A DNA stretch of 64,000 nucleotides, from positions 46,133 to 110,132 of the forward strand of contig NZ_KQ954253.1 in NCBI RefSeq assembly GCF_001519065.1, written 5' to 3'. Shown here piece after piece: positions 17,177 through 26,362 of the stretch (positions are counted from its first letter, which is position 1; each line of letters starts with the position of its first letter). This DNA is from Novosphingobium sp. FSW06-99. GTDB taxonomy: Bacteria > Pseudomonadota > Alphaproteobacteria > Sphingomonadales > Sphingomonadaceae. The notes beneath the pieces are model-generated. The model had not been told where the DNA came from. It did no database searches and saw nothing but the letters and a program-made list of their open reading frames with translations. The position numbers and the translations under genes are program-made.

Positions 17177-19566
17177 CAGAAATGCACCGTCGCCCGCACA
17201 CCATAAGTGCGCGGCGCCGACCAGAATTCATCGTTTCCGTTGCTGGCCCATTGCCCGGTGACATAGCGGTTGTTGGTCAGGTTGTTGACGTAGCCTTCGA
17301 CCGACCAGCGATCGAGATCATAAGTCAGCAGGGCGGACCATACCCCATGCGCGCGCAGATAGTCGGTGGTGGTGACATAGAAGTAATTCGCCCACTGCGA
17401 ACCGACATAGGCATAGTTTACGCGCGGCGTCAGGACCGAGTCGTGCGGCAACCTGAAACGGTAATCGGCACCGAAATTGAAGGTCCAGGTCGGGCTGTAG
17501 AGGTTCGGCCCCCCGCCTGCCGTGCCGATATAGGGCGTATAGTTGAAACAGGTGGGTGTGGCCGGGCACTGCGGACCCAGCGCCGAGGACCCGCCACCGG
17601 GCAAGTAGCGTTCATTGACAATGGTCACCGGCGCCAGGTGCGAATGAACGTAGGCAAAGCCACTGTCGAAATCGAACCTGTCGATTTTTGCCTGAACCTG
17701 CCCTTCAACGCCATAAATGGTCGAATGCGTAACGTTGTAAACGCCCGAGATGCCATCTGACGGATCGACGGAGTCGAACTGGAAATTGCTGTAATTCATG
17801 TAGAAACCACCCACCTGCGTACGCAGGTGGTTATCCAGCAGGGTGGATTTCCAGCCAGCTTCATAATCCCACACGGTTTCGGGCGCGAAGGTCAGCACCG
17901 CCGAACTGACGCCACCGGGCTTGTAGCCGCGCGCGGCAAAGGCATAGACCAGATTGTCGTGATCGATCTGATAGTTGAGATCGACTTTCCCGGTCATTCT
18001 GGAATCGTGTTCAGACCCGGTGAGATTGCTGACTTCGCGACCATTGGGACCAAACAGCCCGCCATAGCCGATCGCGACTTCGCCCGTTTGATAGACGGTA
18101 TAGTGCGACCAGCGCAGGCCGCTCTGCAGCTCAAGCTTGTCGGTCAGCTTGACATTGAGCTGACCGAACACCCCGGTGGTGAACTTGTCGTTGTAGTCGT
18201 AGATATAAGTCGGACTCGTGGGCGCCGAGGTGTAATTCAGAATTCTGGGAGAGATCTTGTTATGCGCATAGTATCCGCCCAAGATCCAGTTCACGTTTCC
18301 ACCGGTCGGCGAAATAATATTGAATTCTTCGGTGTATTGCAGTGAATTGAGTTTCTGGTTCTGGGTGTCTGTTATCACATCGCTGCCGGTAATGTCGTAC
18401 TGGTTGCCGAAGCGTTTGTTATAATAGCCGGTCAGCGAGCGCAGAACGATGCCATCGGGCAATGTATAGCGCACTTCCGTGTCGGCCAGGAAACCCTTCT
18501 CGTGATTGAACACCGGGGTATTGTAATCCACCGTATCGGGGTTGCTGTTTGATCCGGTTGCATAAGTCGTGCCCGGAACCGGGGTATAGGCATACCCGCC
18601 GGTGTTGCGCGTGATCCATTCCAGGTGAGTCAGAACCTGCAGGTCACCGGGCTTCCACAGCGCCGAGATGCGACCTTCCTGTTCGTCGAGCTGATCAACC
18701 TGATTGTGATAGGGCCCCAGATCGGTCTGATAGGGGTCGTGGCGGGCGTAGCTTCCCGCGAAACGCAGGGCCAGCGTGCTGGTGAGCGGGACATTGAGCG
18801 CGCCCTGATCGGTGGTGGCGTTGTAATTGCCGTAGCTGCCTTGCAGATAGCCGCCCAGCTTGCCCAGTTCGGGCTTGACCGAAGTTACGAACACCGCGCC
18901 GCCGGTGGAATTCGAACCCACGAGCGTGCCCTGCGGCCCGCGCAGCACTTCGACATTGGCAATGTCGTAGAACGTTCCCTGCGTCAGCACCGGCGGCTGG
19001 AACACGCCATTGATGTAATAGCCGACACCGTTGGCAACCGAAGGGTCGCCACTGGCGATGCCGATGCCGCGAATGTTGATCGATTGGGAAAGCCCGGCGT
19101 CGCTGACCGTGAGCGATGGCGAGGCAAATTGCAGATCGGCCATCCGCAGCACCGCCTTCTTTTCCAGCGCGGCGCCCGACAGCGCCGTGGCGGCGATCGG
19201 CACGGTCTGGAGATTCTGGGTCCTTCGCTCGGCAGTGACGACGATTTCAGCCAGCCCCTTGCCCGGTTCATCGGATGCGGCGGACGCCGCCGAAGGAGAT
19301 GCGGCGGACGCCGCCGACTGGCTTGCGGCGGACGCCGCCGACTGGCTTGCGGCGGACGCCGCCGACAAGGGCACGGCGGGGGATGCGGTCTGGGCCCAGG
19401 CCAACGGAGCACCGGCGACGCCAACCGCCAGCGCAGCGACATGGGCCACAAGCCTCAGGCGACCACGTGCGTCAGCGCCGAACAATTCACCAGCGATGCG
19501 GCCAGTCGGCGTTGCCGGTGCAAATGCCGGTTCGGGCACCGATTCGCGGTGGGCGGATGTTTTCAT
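17176..19566 (-). CDS. TonB-dependent outer-membrane receptor with repetitive N-terminal spacer
   Basis: A 796-residue receptor. After an extended signal region ending at LAWAQ come a low-complexity Ser/Ala linker made of SAASAAS units, the TonB box (GLAEIVVTAERR), the plug (VPIAATALSG...VEVLRGPQGTLVGSNSTGGAV) and a 22-strand barrel ending in VRATVHF with terminal Phe. The start at 19566 is chosen because GGAGAGGG lies just before it; an ATG at 19578 is itself part of that ribosome-binding sequence. It heads the ligW operon, so it is probably the outer-membrane gate for the aromatic ester. It is divergent from the TetR gene. The linker is encoded by four 24-bp tandem repeats. Confidence 0.92.
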   Translation of the reverse strand: MKTSAHRESVPEPAFAPATPTGRIAGELFGADARGRLRLVAHVAALAVGVAGAPLAWAQTASPAVPLSAASAASQSAASAASQSAASAASPSAASAASDEPGKGLAEIVVTAERRTQNLQTVPIAATALSGAALEKKAVLRMADLQFASPSLTVSDAGLSQSINIRGIGIASGDPSVANGVGYYINGVFQPPVLTQGTFYDIANVEVLRGPQGTLVGSNSTGGAVFVTSVKPELGKLGGYLQGSYGNYNATTDQGALNVPLTSTLALRFAGSYARHDPYQTDLGPYHNQVDQLDEQEGRISALWKPGDLQVLTHLEWITRNTGGYAYTPVPGTTYATGSNSNPDTVDYNTPVFNHEKGFLADTEVRYTLPDGIVLRSLTGYYNKRFGNQYDITGSDVITDTQNQKLNSLQYTEEFNIISPTGGNVNWILGGYYAHNKISPRILNYTSAPTSPTYIYDYNDKFTTGVFGQLNVKLTDKLELQSGLRWSHYTVYQTGEVAIGYGGLFGPNGREVSNLTGSEHDSRMTGKVDLNYQIDHDNLVYAFAARGYKPGGVSSAVLTFAPETVWDYEAGWKSTLLDNHLRTQVGGFYMNYSNFQFDSVDPSDGISGVYNVTHSTIYGVEGQVQAKIDRFDFDSGFAYVHSHLAPVTIVNERYLPGGGSSALGPQCPATPTCFNYTPYIGTAGGGPNLYSPTWTFNFGADYRFRLPHDSVLTPRVNYAYVGSQWANYFYVTTTDYLRAHGVWSALLTYDLDRWSVEGYVNNLTNNRYVTGQWASNGNDEFWSAPRTYGVRATVHF
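19274..19369. repeat. Four 24-bp tandem repeats inside the TonB receptor gene
   Basis: Four consecutive units (19274, 19298, 19322, 19346) share the core GCGGCGGACGCCGCCGA; only the flanking few bases vary. Each encodes eight residues of the type SAASAASQ on the minus strand. The array keeps the reading frame, so gain or loss of units would change only the length of the linker between signal peptide and TonB box. Confidence 0.9.
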
Positions 19567-19719
19567 TTCCCTCTCCATTTAGTCTGTTTTTTTAAATTAG
19601 ATCACCGGGTCCAATTTTGCGCAAGCGGCTTTTTCAGCGCTCGTGAAACAGGGCCGATCTGGCGCCAACCGATCAGGTGCGACCTTGACGGTGCGCGCAG
19701 ATGCTGGCCTAAAAACGCG

Positions 19720-20382
19720 ATGACCAGCATCCCCAGCCCGGCGCCGCGTAAACATCCGCTTCAGAATCGCAGTGCCGAAAGTCAGCGCAAGATGATCGAG
19801 GCGACCCTGCGATTGCTTGACGAACGCGACATCGAACTCATTTCGGTGCGCGATATCTGCAGGGAAGGCGGCACGTCCAACGGCACATTCTATCACCGCT
19901 TTGGCACCAAGGAGCGGTTCTTTGCCTTTCTGGTCGAAGACATGCTGGCCCGGCGCGAGGAAACCGCCATGCGCGATCTGCGCGATTCCGAGCTGTCGAT
20001 GACCGATCTGGCCAAAGTTCTGGCGCGCAGTGCCATCCGCAATTTTCGCGAACATTCCGGCCTGCTGCGTTCGGCGATGCGCCGCCATATCATTGGCGAT
20101 CCATGCTGGACGCCGATCAATCACATGGCGGCACGGATCGTCGAACACTTCATAGAACGCACCACACGCGTCTGCGGGCGAAAGCTGGATAGCCACGACC
20201 AGCAGGCCATCCACTTCGCCTTCACCTGGCTCTATGGCCTGCTGTCATACCGCACGCTGCGGTTGAACCGGCTGGAACAGTTCTACCCGCCCGACGATCG
20301 TTTTGAGGAAGAGACGATCCGGACTTTCACGGTGATCATCGAGAGCGCTCTGCCGCACGACGCCATAGCCGGCAAGCCCTGA
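19720..20382 (+). CDS. TetR/AcrR-family transcriptional regulator
   Basis: A 220-residue regulator with an N-terminal TetR DNA-binding domain: AESQRKMIEATLRLLDERD, then the HTH ISVRDICREGGTSNGTFYHRF, typical of the family. The rest is a helical ligand-binding and dimerisation domain. The in-frame ATG at 19720 is used; an open frame continues far upstream but only as the complement of the TonB receptor gene. It is divergent from the ligW operon with about 150 bases between, so repression of that operon with release by an aromatic ligand is likely (inference). No clear palindrome was seen in the shared intergenic region. Confidence 0.88.
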   Translation: MTSIPSPAPRKHPLQNRSAESQRKMIEATLRLLDERDIELISVRDICREGGTSNGTFYHRFGTKERFFAFLVEDMLARREETAMRDLRDSELSMTDLAKVLARSAIRNFREHSGLLRSAMRRHIIGDPCWTPINHMAARIVEHFIERTTRVCGRKLDSHDQQAIHFAFTWLYGLLSYRTLRLNRLEQFYPPDDRFEEETIRTFTVIIESALPHDAIAGKP

Positions 20383-20413
20383 CTGCCACGCGCGTCATCC
20401 GTCTCTGCGTGAT

Positions 20414-21310
20414 TTATTTTTCCATCCACGCGGCATTAATGCGGCTTGCTTCACCAATCGCCTGTTGCAGGCCGATCTGAAAGGCTTGCGGAACCAGGGT
20501 CGGGTCGAGCATCCTTGCTCCGCCGCCCGTGAGCGCCAGCAAATCCGGACCCGGCGCGATCACGTCAACGTTGGCGCCTGCTGCGCGAAGCGCCTCGATT
20601 TCAGAAATCGGGCCCGAATTCACAGGTTGCGGACTTTCGCTGCCGAGGCCTTCGGGCGGAGCAAGCGGAAAGCATGACACGACGATCACGGCACAATGGC
20701 CTGGCACCAGATCGGCATTCACCATGCTCCTGATGCCGCCGTCCATGAAGCGTTGGCCGCCGATCGTAATCGGCGGCCAGACGCCTGGAAGGGCACAACT
20801 TGCGGCGATCGCGAGATCCAGAGCGATGCCGGAACCTTGTTGCCAAAAGACGCTCGCCCCGGTCTGCGCGTTGACGGCTGTCACGCAAAGGCCGGCTGGC
20901 CAGGCCCGACCGGAAAAGATCGCCACCCGGGCCATGGATTGCTCTTCGCTTGGCGTCGCCGCGGTCAGAGCCAATTGCCCGATCGCCTGCCGCCGGGACT
21001 CCGGGTCCGCTGCACGCCAAGCCGCAGAGGTCATTTTGGCCAGCTCTGCCAATGCGTTCGATGCGGCGGGGGGCAACGGCGGAGGCGGCGCCGCCGGTGC
21101 GACAACGGTCAGGTCGAGCCTGAGTGCGAGCTGCGCGCCGACGATGGCACCAGCGGACGTACCGACGATGGTATCGGCGGAATTCAGCGCAACGCCCTGG
21201 GCCATGAGCCCACTGACAAGACCTGCCTCCCAAGCCCTTCCAACCGGCCCACCACCGCCGAGCACGAGAGCTTTGTCGCGGTGGATTGCACCATCGATCG
21301 CGTTCGCCAT
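20414..21310 (-). CDS. Patatin-like phospholipase
   Basis: A 298-residue patatin-domain protein. The oxyanion loop is LGGGGPVGRAW (residues about 16-26), the nucleophile elbow GTSAGAIVGA carries the catalytic Ser, and the partner Asp is in FMDGGIRS. A proline-rich stretch (APPPPLPPAA) lies in the insertion after the elbow. The ATG at 21308-21310 is preceded by GGGAG; a longer frame upstream lacks a ribosome-binding site. It should hydrolyse acyl esters of lipids or similar substrates in the cytoplasm. The neighbouring Crp/Fnr gene is divergent. No link to the aromatic pathways is obvious. Confidence 0.87.
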   Translation of the reverse strand: MANAIDGAIHRDKALVLGGGGPVGRAWEAGLVSGLMAQGVALNSADTIVGTSAGAIVGAQLALRLDLTVVAPAAPPPPLPPAASNALAELAKMTSAAWRAADPESRRQAIGQLALTAATPSEEQSMARVAIFSGRAWPAGLCVTAVNAQTGASVFWQQGSGIALDLAIAASCALPGVWPPITIGGQRFMDGGIRSMVNADLVPGHCAVIVVSCFPLAPPEGLGSESPQPVNSGPISEIEALRAAGANVDVIAPGPDLLALTGGGARMLDPTLVPQAFQIGLQQAIGEASRINAAWMEK

Positions 21311-21490
21311 CGCAATACTCCCAAAAAATATCTTTATAATTTCATAAAATAGCAGGCGTGCCGCGGCCCATCGCAGACGAGAGCGCACAAGCTCACAGGG
21401 TATCGGCGCACAACAATGCCCCCAGGCAACGGCGCCTTGACCTCTCTGGCCGTTGGTCCGATTGCTGTCGGGCGCGCGAGAGGCAAAGCC

Positions 21491-22180
21491 ATGGTGTTGG
21501 ACCAGCTCAAGATCGAAGCTCTGTTTACGGGTGATCCGTGGCTGGGTTCACTCCCGGCCGAGCGACGGCGCGCGCTGCTCGGTGCGTCCCACCTCAGGCA
21601 TTTCCATGATGGCGAGAGCATATATCGGCTGGGTGACGATCCCGATGGAATTTACGGTATCATTTCGGGCGCGGTCCGGATGTTGAACTATCCCGTGGAC
21701 GGTGGCCAATTGATGAACGGGATCATCCGAACGGGGCGCTGGTTTGGCGAGATATCGGTGCTCGATGGCGGCCCTCGTCCCCATGATGCCCTTGCGATGG
21801 GTCCAACCGCGCTGGCCTGTGTTCCCTTGTCGGCGTGGCGCCGATTGGCCAGTGCAAGTCCTTCGTTCACCGAGGATCTGGCGCGCCTGAGCTGCCAGAG
21901 AATTCGCGCGGTGCTCGTCAATATCAACGACTTCATGACGCGCTCGGCCGAAAGTCGGCTGGCCCGGATTTTGCTGGACCTTACCAGCCATCGCCCGGAT
22001 CGGGGCGATGGACCGCCCGGGGTCAGACTGTGCCAGGAGGATGTCGCTGATCTCGTGGGTGTTTCGCGCCAGAGCGTAAACCGGATCCTGCGGCAATTCG
22101 AAACGAAAGGCCTGGTCTCGATTGGCTATGCCCGCGTGAGCGTGCTCCAGCGCGAAGGACTTTCCGCCTATCTCGACTGA
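21491..22180 (+). CDS. Crp/Fnr-family transcriptional regulator
   Basis: A 229-residue regulator with an N-terminal cyclic-nucleotide-binding-type jelly roll (FHDGESIYRLGDDPDGIYGI, later GRWFGEISVLDGGPRPHDA) and a C-terminal winged helix whose recognition helix lies in VADLVGVSRQSVNRIL. The N-terminal Cys cluster of FNR is absent, so oxygen sensing by an iron-sulfur cluster is unlikely. The start at 21491 is preferred because GAGAGG precedes it; the frame is open from 21416. It is divergent from patatin and lies upstream of the transporter-aldolase-dehydrogenase operon, which it may control. Confidence 0.87.
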   Translation: MVLDQLKIEALFTGDPWLGSLPAERRRALLGASHLRHFHDGESIYRLGDDPDGIYGIISGAVRMLNYPVDGGQLMNGIIRTGRWFGEISVLDGGPRPHDALAMGPTALACVPLSAWRRLASASPSFTEDLARLSCQRIRAVLVNINDFMTRSAESRLARILLDLTSHRPDRGDGPPGVRLCQEDVADLVGVSRQSVNRILRQFETKGLVSIGYARVSVLQREGLSAYLD

Positions 22181-22355
22181 CCGACTGGTGGTCAGGATTA
22201 TTTTAGCAATTGTCGGCAATCTGACAGTCTAGCACCACGGCCCGGGCGATGGCTCTTCCACCGACAATGGAGGATCTCCGGGTGCTGCTGGCACGTCCAC
22301 TCTGCACTGATACATTCGCACTGCCTGGCAAGGCCCGCGCAGAGGCGGAATTGTA

Positions 22356-23714
22356 ATGGGCATCGAATTGCGCGAAACCCGGCCGGTGCCTGCCCGACCG
22401 GGGCGACGGCAGATGACGATCATCGCCATTATCCTGATGATCCTGATGATCGACGGGGTTGACCTGCAGTTCCTGTCGATCGTCTCACCGCTCGTCATCA
22501 AGCAGTGGAACATCGACACAGCTTCGTTTGGCATCGCCCTGTCGGCGGCTTTGGCAGGAATGGCGCTGGGTTCCGGGGCAGGCGGCCGGCTGGGGGACGG
22601 AATTGGCCGCAAACCCGCCTTGCTGGCCAGCCTGGCCCTGTTCGGGGTGGCGACCGGCCTGTCGGCGCTGGTGTCGAATGTGCCCGAACTCGCGTGCTTG
22701 CGCCTCGCCAGCGGGATCGGCTTTGGCGCCGCAACGCCCAACGCCCTTGCGCTCGGCACGGAATGGTTGCCGCCACGTCGCGGTGCGAATGTCGCGGCTC
22801 TGATGTCCATCGGCACACCGCTGGGCAGCGTCCTTGCCAGCGTCCTCGTGGCGGCGATGCTTCCGTTGCTGGGCTGGAGGGGCTGCTTTGCGGCATTCGG
22901 GGTGCTGACTTTGCTGGTTGGCATGGTTGCGCTTGCCGGCCTTCCCGAATCCGCGCGTTTTCTGGTGCGCCGTGAGCGGCCAGACCGCGCGGAAAAGCTG
23001 GCCAATGCCGTCCTGGGGGCCAATGGCTTCAGCCTGATGGCTGTCGCAGATATAGACCCGACGCCGTCTCGGGGAGGGCTTGGCGGACCCGCGATGCGAC
23101 GTTTCAATATCGCGGTCGGAATTTGTTTCGGAACCGCGTCGTTCGTCACCTATGGCCTGGCCAACTGGCTGCCGATGATCCTCACCGGGTTGGGTTTCTC
23201 GTTCACAGAGGCGTCGAGCGGGCTGCTGGTCTATATGACTTTGGCATTGTTCGGCGCCCTTGCGTCGGGGCGGCTGGTCACCCAATTCGGTTCGCGGCGG
23301 CTGACTTTGGCCGCTCTTGCCCTTGCACTGCTCGCCTCGGGCCTGTTCGTGGCGATTACTCTGACCCAGGCCGCTGTGCTGCCGAGATCGTTTCGGCCAG
23401 GTCTGTATGCCTTGGTTGCGGGCTTTGGCATCGCCCAGGGGCTTGTGACCGGATCGCTCTATGCGCTTGTCGCCTTGCGCTATCCGGTGGAGATCCGCGC
23501 CACCGGAATTGGTGTCGCGTTGACGATCGCCAAGCTGGGCGGGGTGGCTGCAATTCTGAGCAGCGGCGCGCTGCTTGCCCATGCCGACCATCCCGCAGCA
23601 GCGCTGTTTTCAGTCATTATGGTCGTTCTTGGCGGCCTTGGGGCCGGCATTCTGTTGATCGATCGCCACCTTCCCGCCGCGCAAACCACACTCGCCACGG
23701 AGTATCTGCCATGA
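22356..23714 (+). CDS. MFS transporter, aromatic/organic acid:H+ symporter (AAHS)
   Basis: A 452-residue twelve-helix transporter with the DGVDLQFLS motif in helix 1 that marks the AAHS group, GRLGDGIGRKPAL in the 2-3 loop and PESARFLVRRERPDRAEK in the central loop. The second half repeats the pattern. The ATG at 22356 has GAGG about ten bases before it. It overlaps the HpaI-type aldolase gene by four bases, so transporter, aldolase and dehydrogenase form one operon, probably for import and use of one acidic compound. Confidence 0.9.
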   Translation: MGIELRETRPVPARPGRRQMTIIAIILMILMIDGVDLQFLSIVSPLVIKQWNIDTASFGIALSAALAGMALGSGAGGRLGDGIGRKPALLASLALFGVATGLSALVSNVPELACLRLASGIGFGAATPNALALGTEWLPPRRGANVAALMSIGTPLGSVLASVLVAAMLPLLGWRGCFAAFGVLTLLVGMVALAGLPESARFLVRRERPDRAEKLANAVLGANGFSLMAVADIDPTPSRGGLGGPAMRRFNIAVGICFGTASFVTYGLANWLPMILTGLGFSFTEASSGLLVYMTLALFGALASGRLVTQFGSRRLTLAALALALLASGLFVAITLTQAAVLPRSFRPGLYALVAGFGIAQGLVTGSLYALVALRYPVEIRATGIGVALTIAKLGGVAAILSSGALLAHADHPAAALFSVIMVVLGGLGAGILLIDRHLPAAQTTLATEYLP

Positions 23715-24475
23715 CCCTCAAATCGACGCTGCTGGCCGGCGAACGGATAATCGGGTGCTTTGCATCCATCCCCCACCCGGTCGCGATCGAGGTATGCGCC
23801 GCCCAGCACCTCGATGTGCTGTGTATCGATGCCGAACACAGCCAGATCGACCGCGAACGCATCGAAGATCTGGTACGCGCCTGCGATGCCGGCCGTGTGG
23901 CCGCAATGGTGCGCGTGCCCGGCAATCAACCCGAATGGATCGCGACCGCGCTCGACGCCGGGGCCGAGGCCATTCTCGTTCCGCGCGTTTCCAGCGCCCG
24001 GGAAGCGCGTGCGGCCGCGAGCTATGGCCGGTATCCACCGGCCGGCATCCGGGGCGCGGGTCCGGGGCGGGCCAGTCGCTATGGCTATGCGATCGGGCCC
24101 TATCTTGCGGCGGCCAACGACCGCCTGCTGATGGCCGTGCAGATCGAAACCGCAGAAGGGCTGGCATGCGTCGACGAGATTGCTGCGGTCGACGGGATCG
24201 ACATGCTGTTCGTCGGCCCATTCGATCTTGCACTGTCGATTGGCGCGGTCGGTCCGGCCGGTGCAGCAAAACTCGACCAGGCCATCGAACGGGTCGCCGA
24301 GGCGGCAAAACGGTCGGGCAAGGCGCTCGGCATCTTTCGCCAGAACGCAGACGATGTTGGTCGCTGGGCGCATGCCGGCTATCGTTTTTTCCTGGTCGGC
24401 AGCGACACGCTGTTCATCGGCGGCGCAGCCGCAACCATGCTGGCAGCAGCGCGCGTGTCGGGAGATGCAGCATGA
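23711..24475 (+). CDS. HpcH/HpaI-family class II aldolase
   Basis: A 254-residue metal-dependent aldolase of the HpcH/HpaI family, which splits 4-hydroxy-2-oxo acids into pyruvate (or a related 2-oxo acid) and an aldehyde. Conserved points are IDAEHSQIDRE (catalytic His near residue 41), MVRVPG, LVPRVSS, the PAGIRGAGPGRAS segment, QIETAEGL with the metal-binding Glu, and FVGPFDLALSIG with the metal-binding Asp. Both junctions are ATGA overlaps, with the transporter before and the hydroxyacid dehydrogenase after. The exact substrate cannot be told. Confidence 0.87.
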   Translation: MTLKSTLLAGERIIGCFASIPHPVAIEVCAAQHLDVLCIDAEHSQIDRERIEDLVRACDAGRVAAMVRVPGNQPEWIATALDAGAEAILVPRVSSAREARAAASYGRYPPAGIRGAGPGRASRYGYAIGPYLAAANDRLLMAVQIETAEGLACVDEIAAVDGIDMLFVGPFDLALSIGAVGPAGAAKLDQAIERVAEAAKRSGKALGIFRQNADDVGRWAHAGYRFFLVGSDTLFIGGAAATMLAAARVSGDAA

Positions 24476-25425
24476 TCGTTGTCAAAACCGATGGCATAAT
24501 CCCGACCGGTCCGGCTCATATCGCCGCATTGGCGGCCAGCGGCGCCAGGCTCGTCGAACCGACCTGCCTTACCGAAGAGGCCATGATCGAACATTGTGCG
24601 GGTGCAGATGCACTGTTGGTGTTGCGCGAACCCGTCACGGCGCGCGTGATCGCCGCAATGCCGAATTGCCGGGTGATCACCCGCTTTGGCATCGGCGTGG
24701 ACACCGTCGATGTGGCCGCCGCAGCGGCAGCGGGCATCATCGTCACCAACGTTCCCGATGCCAACATCGAGGAAGTCAGCATCCACGCGATTGCCATGGC
24801 GCTGTCGCTCTCGCGCCGCCTGCCCGGGTATGACGCCGGGGTCAGAGCGGGGCAATGGGATACCCTGGCGCGCGGGCGCGGCATTCAACGTCCTGCGGCA
24901 CAATGCTTCGGCGTTATCGGGCTGGGGCGGATCGGATCGCTGGTCGCGCGCCGCGCCCGGGCGCTGGGCTTCAAGGTGCTGGCCCATGAACCGTCGTCCG
25001 TCACGGTGGAGGGGGTGGAGCGCCTCGATCTCGCGACTTTGATCGAACGCTCCGACATACTCTCGCTTCACATCCCCCTGACTTCGGCAACGCGCAACCT
25101 CATCGATGCACGGGCCATCGCCCGGATGAAACCGGGCGCGATCCTGATCAACGTCGCGCGCGGGGGCCTCGTCGATGAGACGGCGCTGGCGCAAGCGTTG
25201 ACTGATGGGCACCTGGCCGGGGCAGGTCTGGACACGTTCGATCAAGAGCCGTTGCCGGCGGACAGCCCGTTACGGCATGCGCCAAACCTGATCATGTCGC
25301 CCCACGCCGCGCATTTTTCGGCACAATCGTTCGCAGAGCTGGTCGGCAAGGCCTTTGACGACGTTGCTCGCGTGCTGGCAGGAAGGCCGCCTGTCTATCC
25401 GGTTACCAGCCCCCTGCCCGGCTGA
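24472..25425 (+). CDS. D-isomer-specific 2-hydroxyacid dehydrogenase
   Basis: A 317-residue dehydrogenase of the phosphoglycerate-dehydrogenase type. The NAD-binding fold shows GVIGLGRIGSLVARRA (about residues 143-158). Substrate and catalytic residues are the Arg in NVARGGLVDE, the Glu in DTFDQEPLP and the His in SPHAAHFS. It ends the operon that starts with the AAHS transporter and HpaI aldolase. It may reduce or oxidise the 2-oxo or 2-hydroxy acid partner of the aldolase reaction; serine biosynthesis is unlikely because the C-terminal ACT domain is missing and the context is catabolic. Confidence 0.87.
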   Translation: MIVVKTDGIIPTGPAHIAALAASGARLVEPTCLTEEAMIEHCAGADALLVLREPVTARVIAAMPNCRVITRFGIGVDTVDVAAAAAAGIIVTNVPDANIEEVSIHAIAMALSLSRRLPGYDAGVRAGQWDTLARGRGIQRPAAQCFGVIGLGRIGSLVARRARALGFKVLAHEPSSVTVEGVERLDLATLIERSDILSLHIPLTSATRNLIDARAIARMKPGAILINVARGGLVDETALAQALTDGHLAGAGLDTFDQEPLPADSPLRHAPNLIMSPHAAHFSAQSFAELVGKAFDDVARVLAGRPPVYPVTSPLPG

Positions 25426-25467
25426 CAGCCTGCGCAGATTGGCGATTGGGCCACGTCATGCCGACGC

Positions 25468-26352
25468 TCACGCATCCCAATCTGTCTCGAGTGCAAGCGC
25501 GACAAAGGCCTGTGCGGCCGCCGTCCTGTATGCCTCCCTTCGCTGCAACAACGCCGCAGTTCGCGTTGGCGTGGCAAAATCGAGCGGGACGGTAAGCAGC
25601 CCGATCTGCGCACGCGCAATCGCGGCCGGCAATATCGTTGCCAGGCCACCACGGCGCACGATCTCGACAATCGCGCCGACCGAGTTCACTTCGATCGCAA
25701 TGCGCGGCGCAACGCCCAGGTTGCGGCAGTGGCGATCGATCTGCATGCGGGTCGCAAACCCGGTATTCAGCAGCACCAGCACTACTTCGCCAAAGTCCCC
25801 AAGCGTAATTGGGTCGCGGCGTTTTGCGAGGTGATGCGACTTACCCACCATGAGCGCGAACGTTTCGCAAAGCAGCGGCTGTCCTTCGATGTCCGCAGAG
25901 CGCACGTCGTCAAACGCTATGCCCACATCGAGCGCATCGTCGTTCAGCAGCATCTCCATGCGTTCCTGCGTCACTTCGTCGACCGTCAGGGCAATGCCGG
26001 GAAAACGACTGTTGAACGCCCCGATCAGCCTGCCGACCAGGTAGGGTGTAAACGTTGGCGTAACCGCAACGCGCAGACTGCCGCGGGACAGGTCCTGCAC
26101 GTCGTGGATCGCGCGGCGACCAGCCTCAATGTCCTGCAGACCACGACGGGCATAGCCCAGATACGCAACGCCCGCATCGGTGAGCACAATCGTGCGGCCA
26201 GAGCGGTCAAACAGCGTCGCACCCAGCGTGTCTTCCAACTGCCTGATCTGTTGCGACAGTGTGGGTTGCGAGACATGCAGCGTCTCAGCCGCCCGCGTAA
26301 AGTTGCCGTGCTCGGCTACCGCGAGAAAATAGCGAATGTGGCGTAGCAGCAT
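25468..26352 (-). CDS. cynR: LysR-family regulator of the cyanate genes (CynR-like)
   Basis: A 294-residue LysR regulator. The N-terminal winged helix ([20 protein letters not shown], then [18 protein letters not shown]) is followed by a typical substrate-binding domain. The ATG at 26352 gives the normal LysR start; a longer frame would extend through the intergenic palindrome. It is divergent from cynT with 115 bases between, exactly as cynR lies beside cynTS in E. coli. It should activate cynTS in response to cyanate. Assignment as CynR rests on position as well as family. Confidence 0.82.
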   Translation of the reverse strand: MLLRHIRYFLAVAEHGNFTRAAETLHVSQPTLSQQIRQLEDTLGATLFDRSGRTIVLTDAGVAYLGYARRGLQDIEAGRRAIHDVQDLSRGSLRVAVTPTFTPYLVGRLIGAFNSRFPGIALTVDEVTQERMEMLLNDDALDVGIAFDDVRSADIEGQPLLCETFALMVGKSHHLAKRRDPITLGDFGEVVLVLLNTGFATRMQIDRHCRNLGVAPRIAIEVNSVGAIVEIVRRGGLATILPAAIARAQIGLLTVPLDFATPTRTAALLQRREAYRTAAAQAFVALALETDWDA

Positions 26353-26362
26353 GAAACCCCAA

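Noticed and set aside
19274..19369. CRISPR-like spacing of short repeats
   Set aside because: The units are directly adjacent with no spacers, lie inside a reading frame and encode a regular Ser/Ala linker.
18625..19719. Upstream extension of the TetR frame through the TonB receptor gene
   Set aside because: The extra 365 codons are the complement of the receptor; the TetR domain begins just after the ATG at 19720.
24472..25425. Phosphoglycerate dehydrogenase (serA) for serine synthesis
   Set aside because: The C-terminal ACT part is missing and the gene is coupled to an AAHS importer and an HpaI aldolase, so a catabolic hydroxyacid dehydrogenase is more likely.
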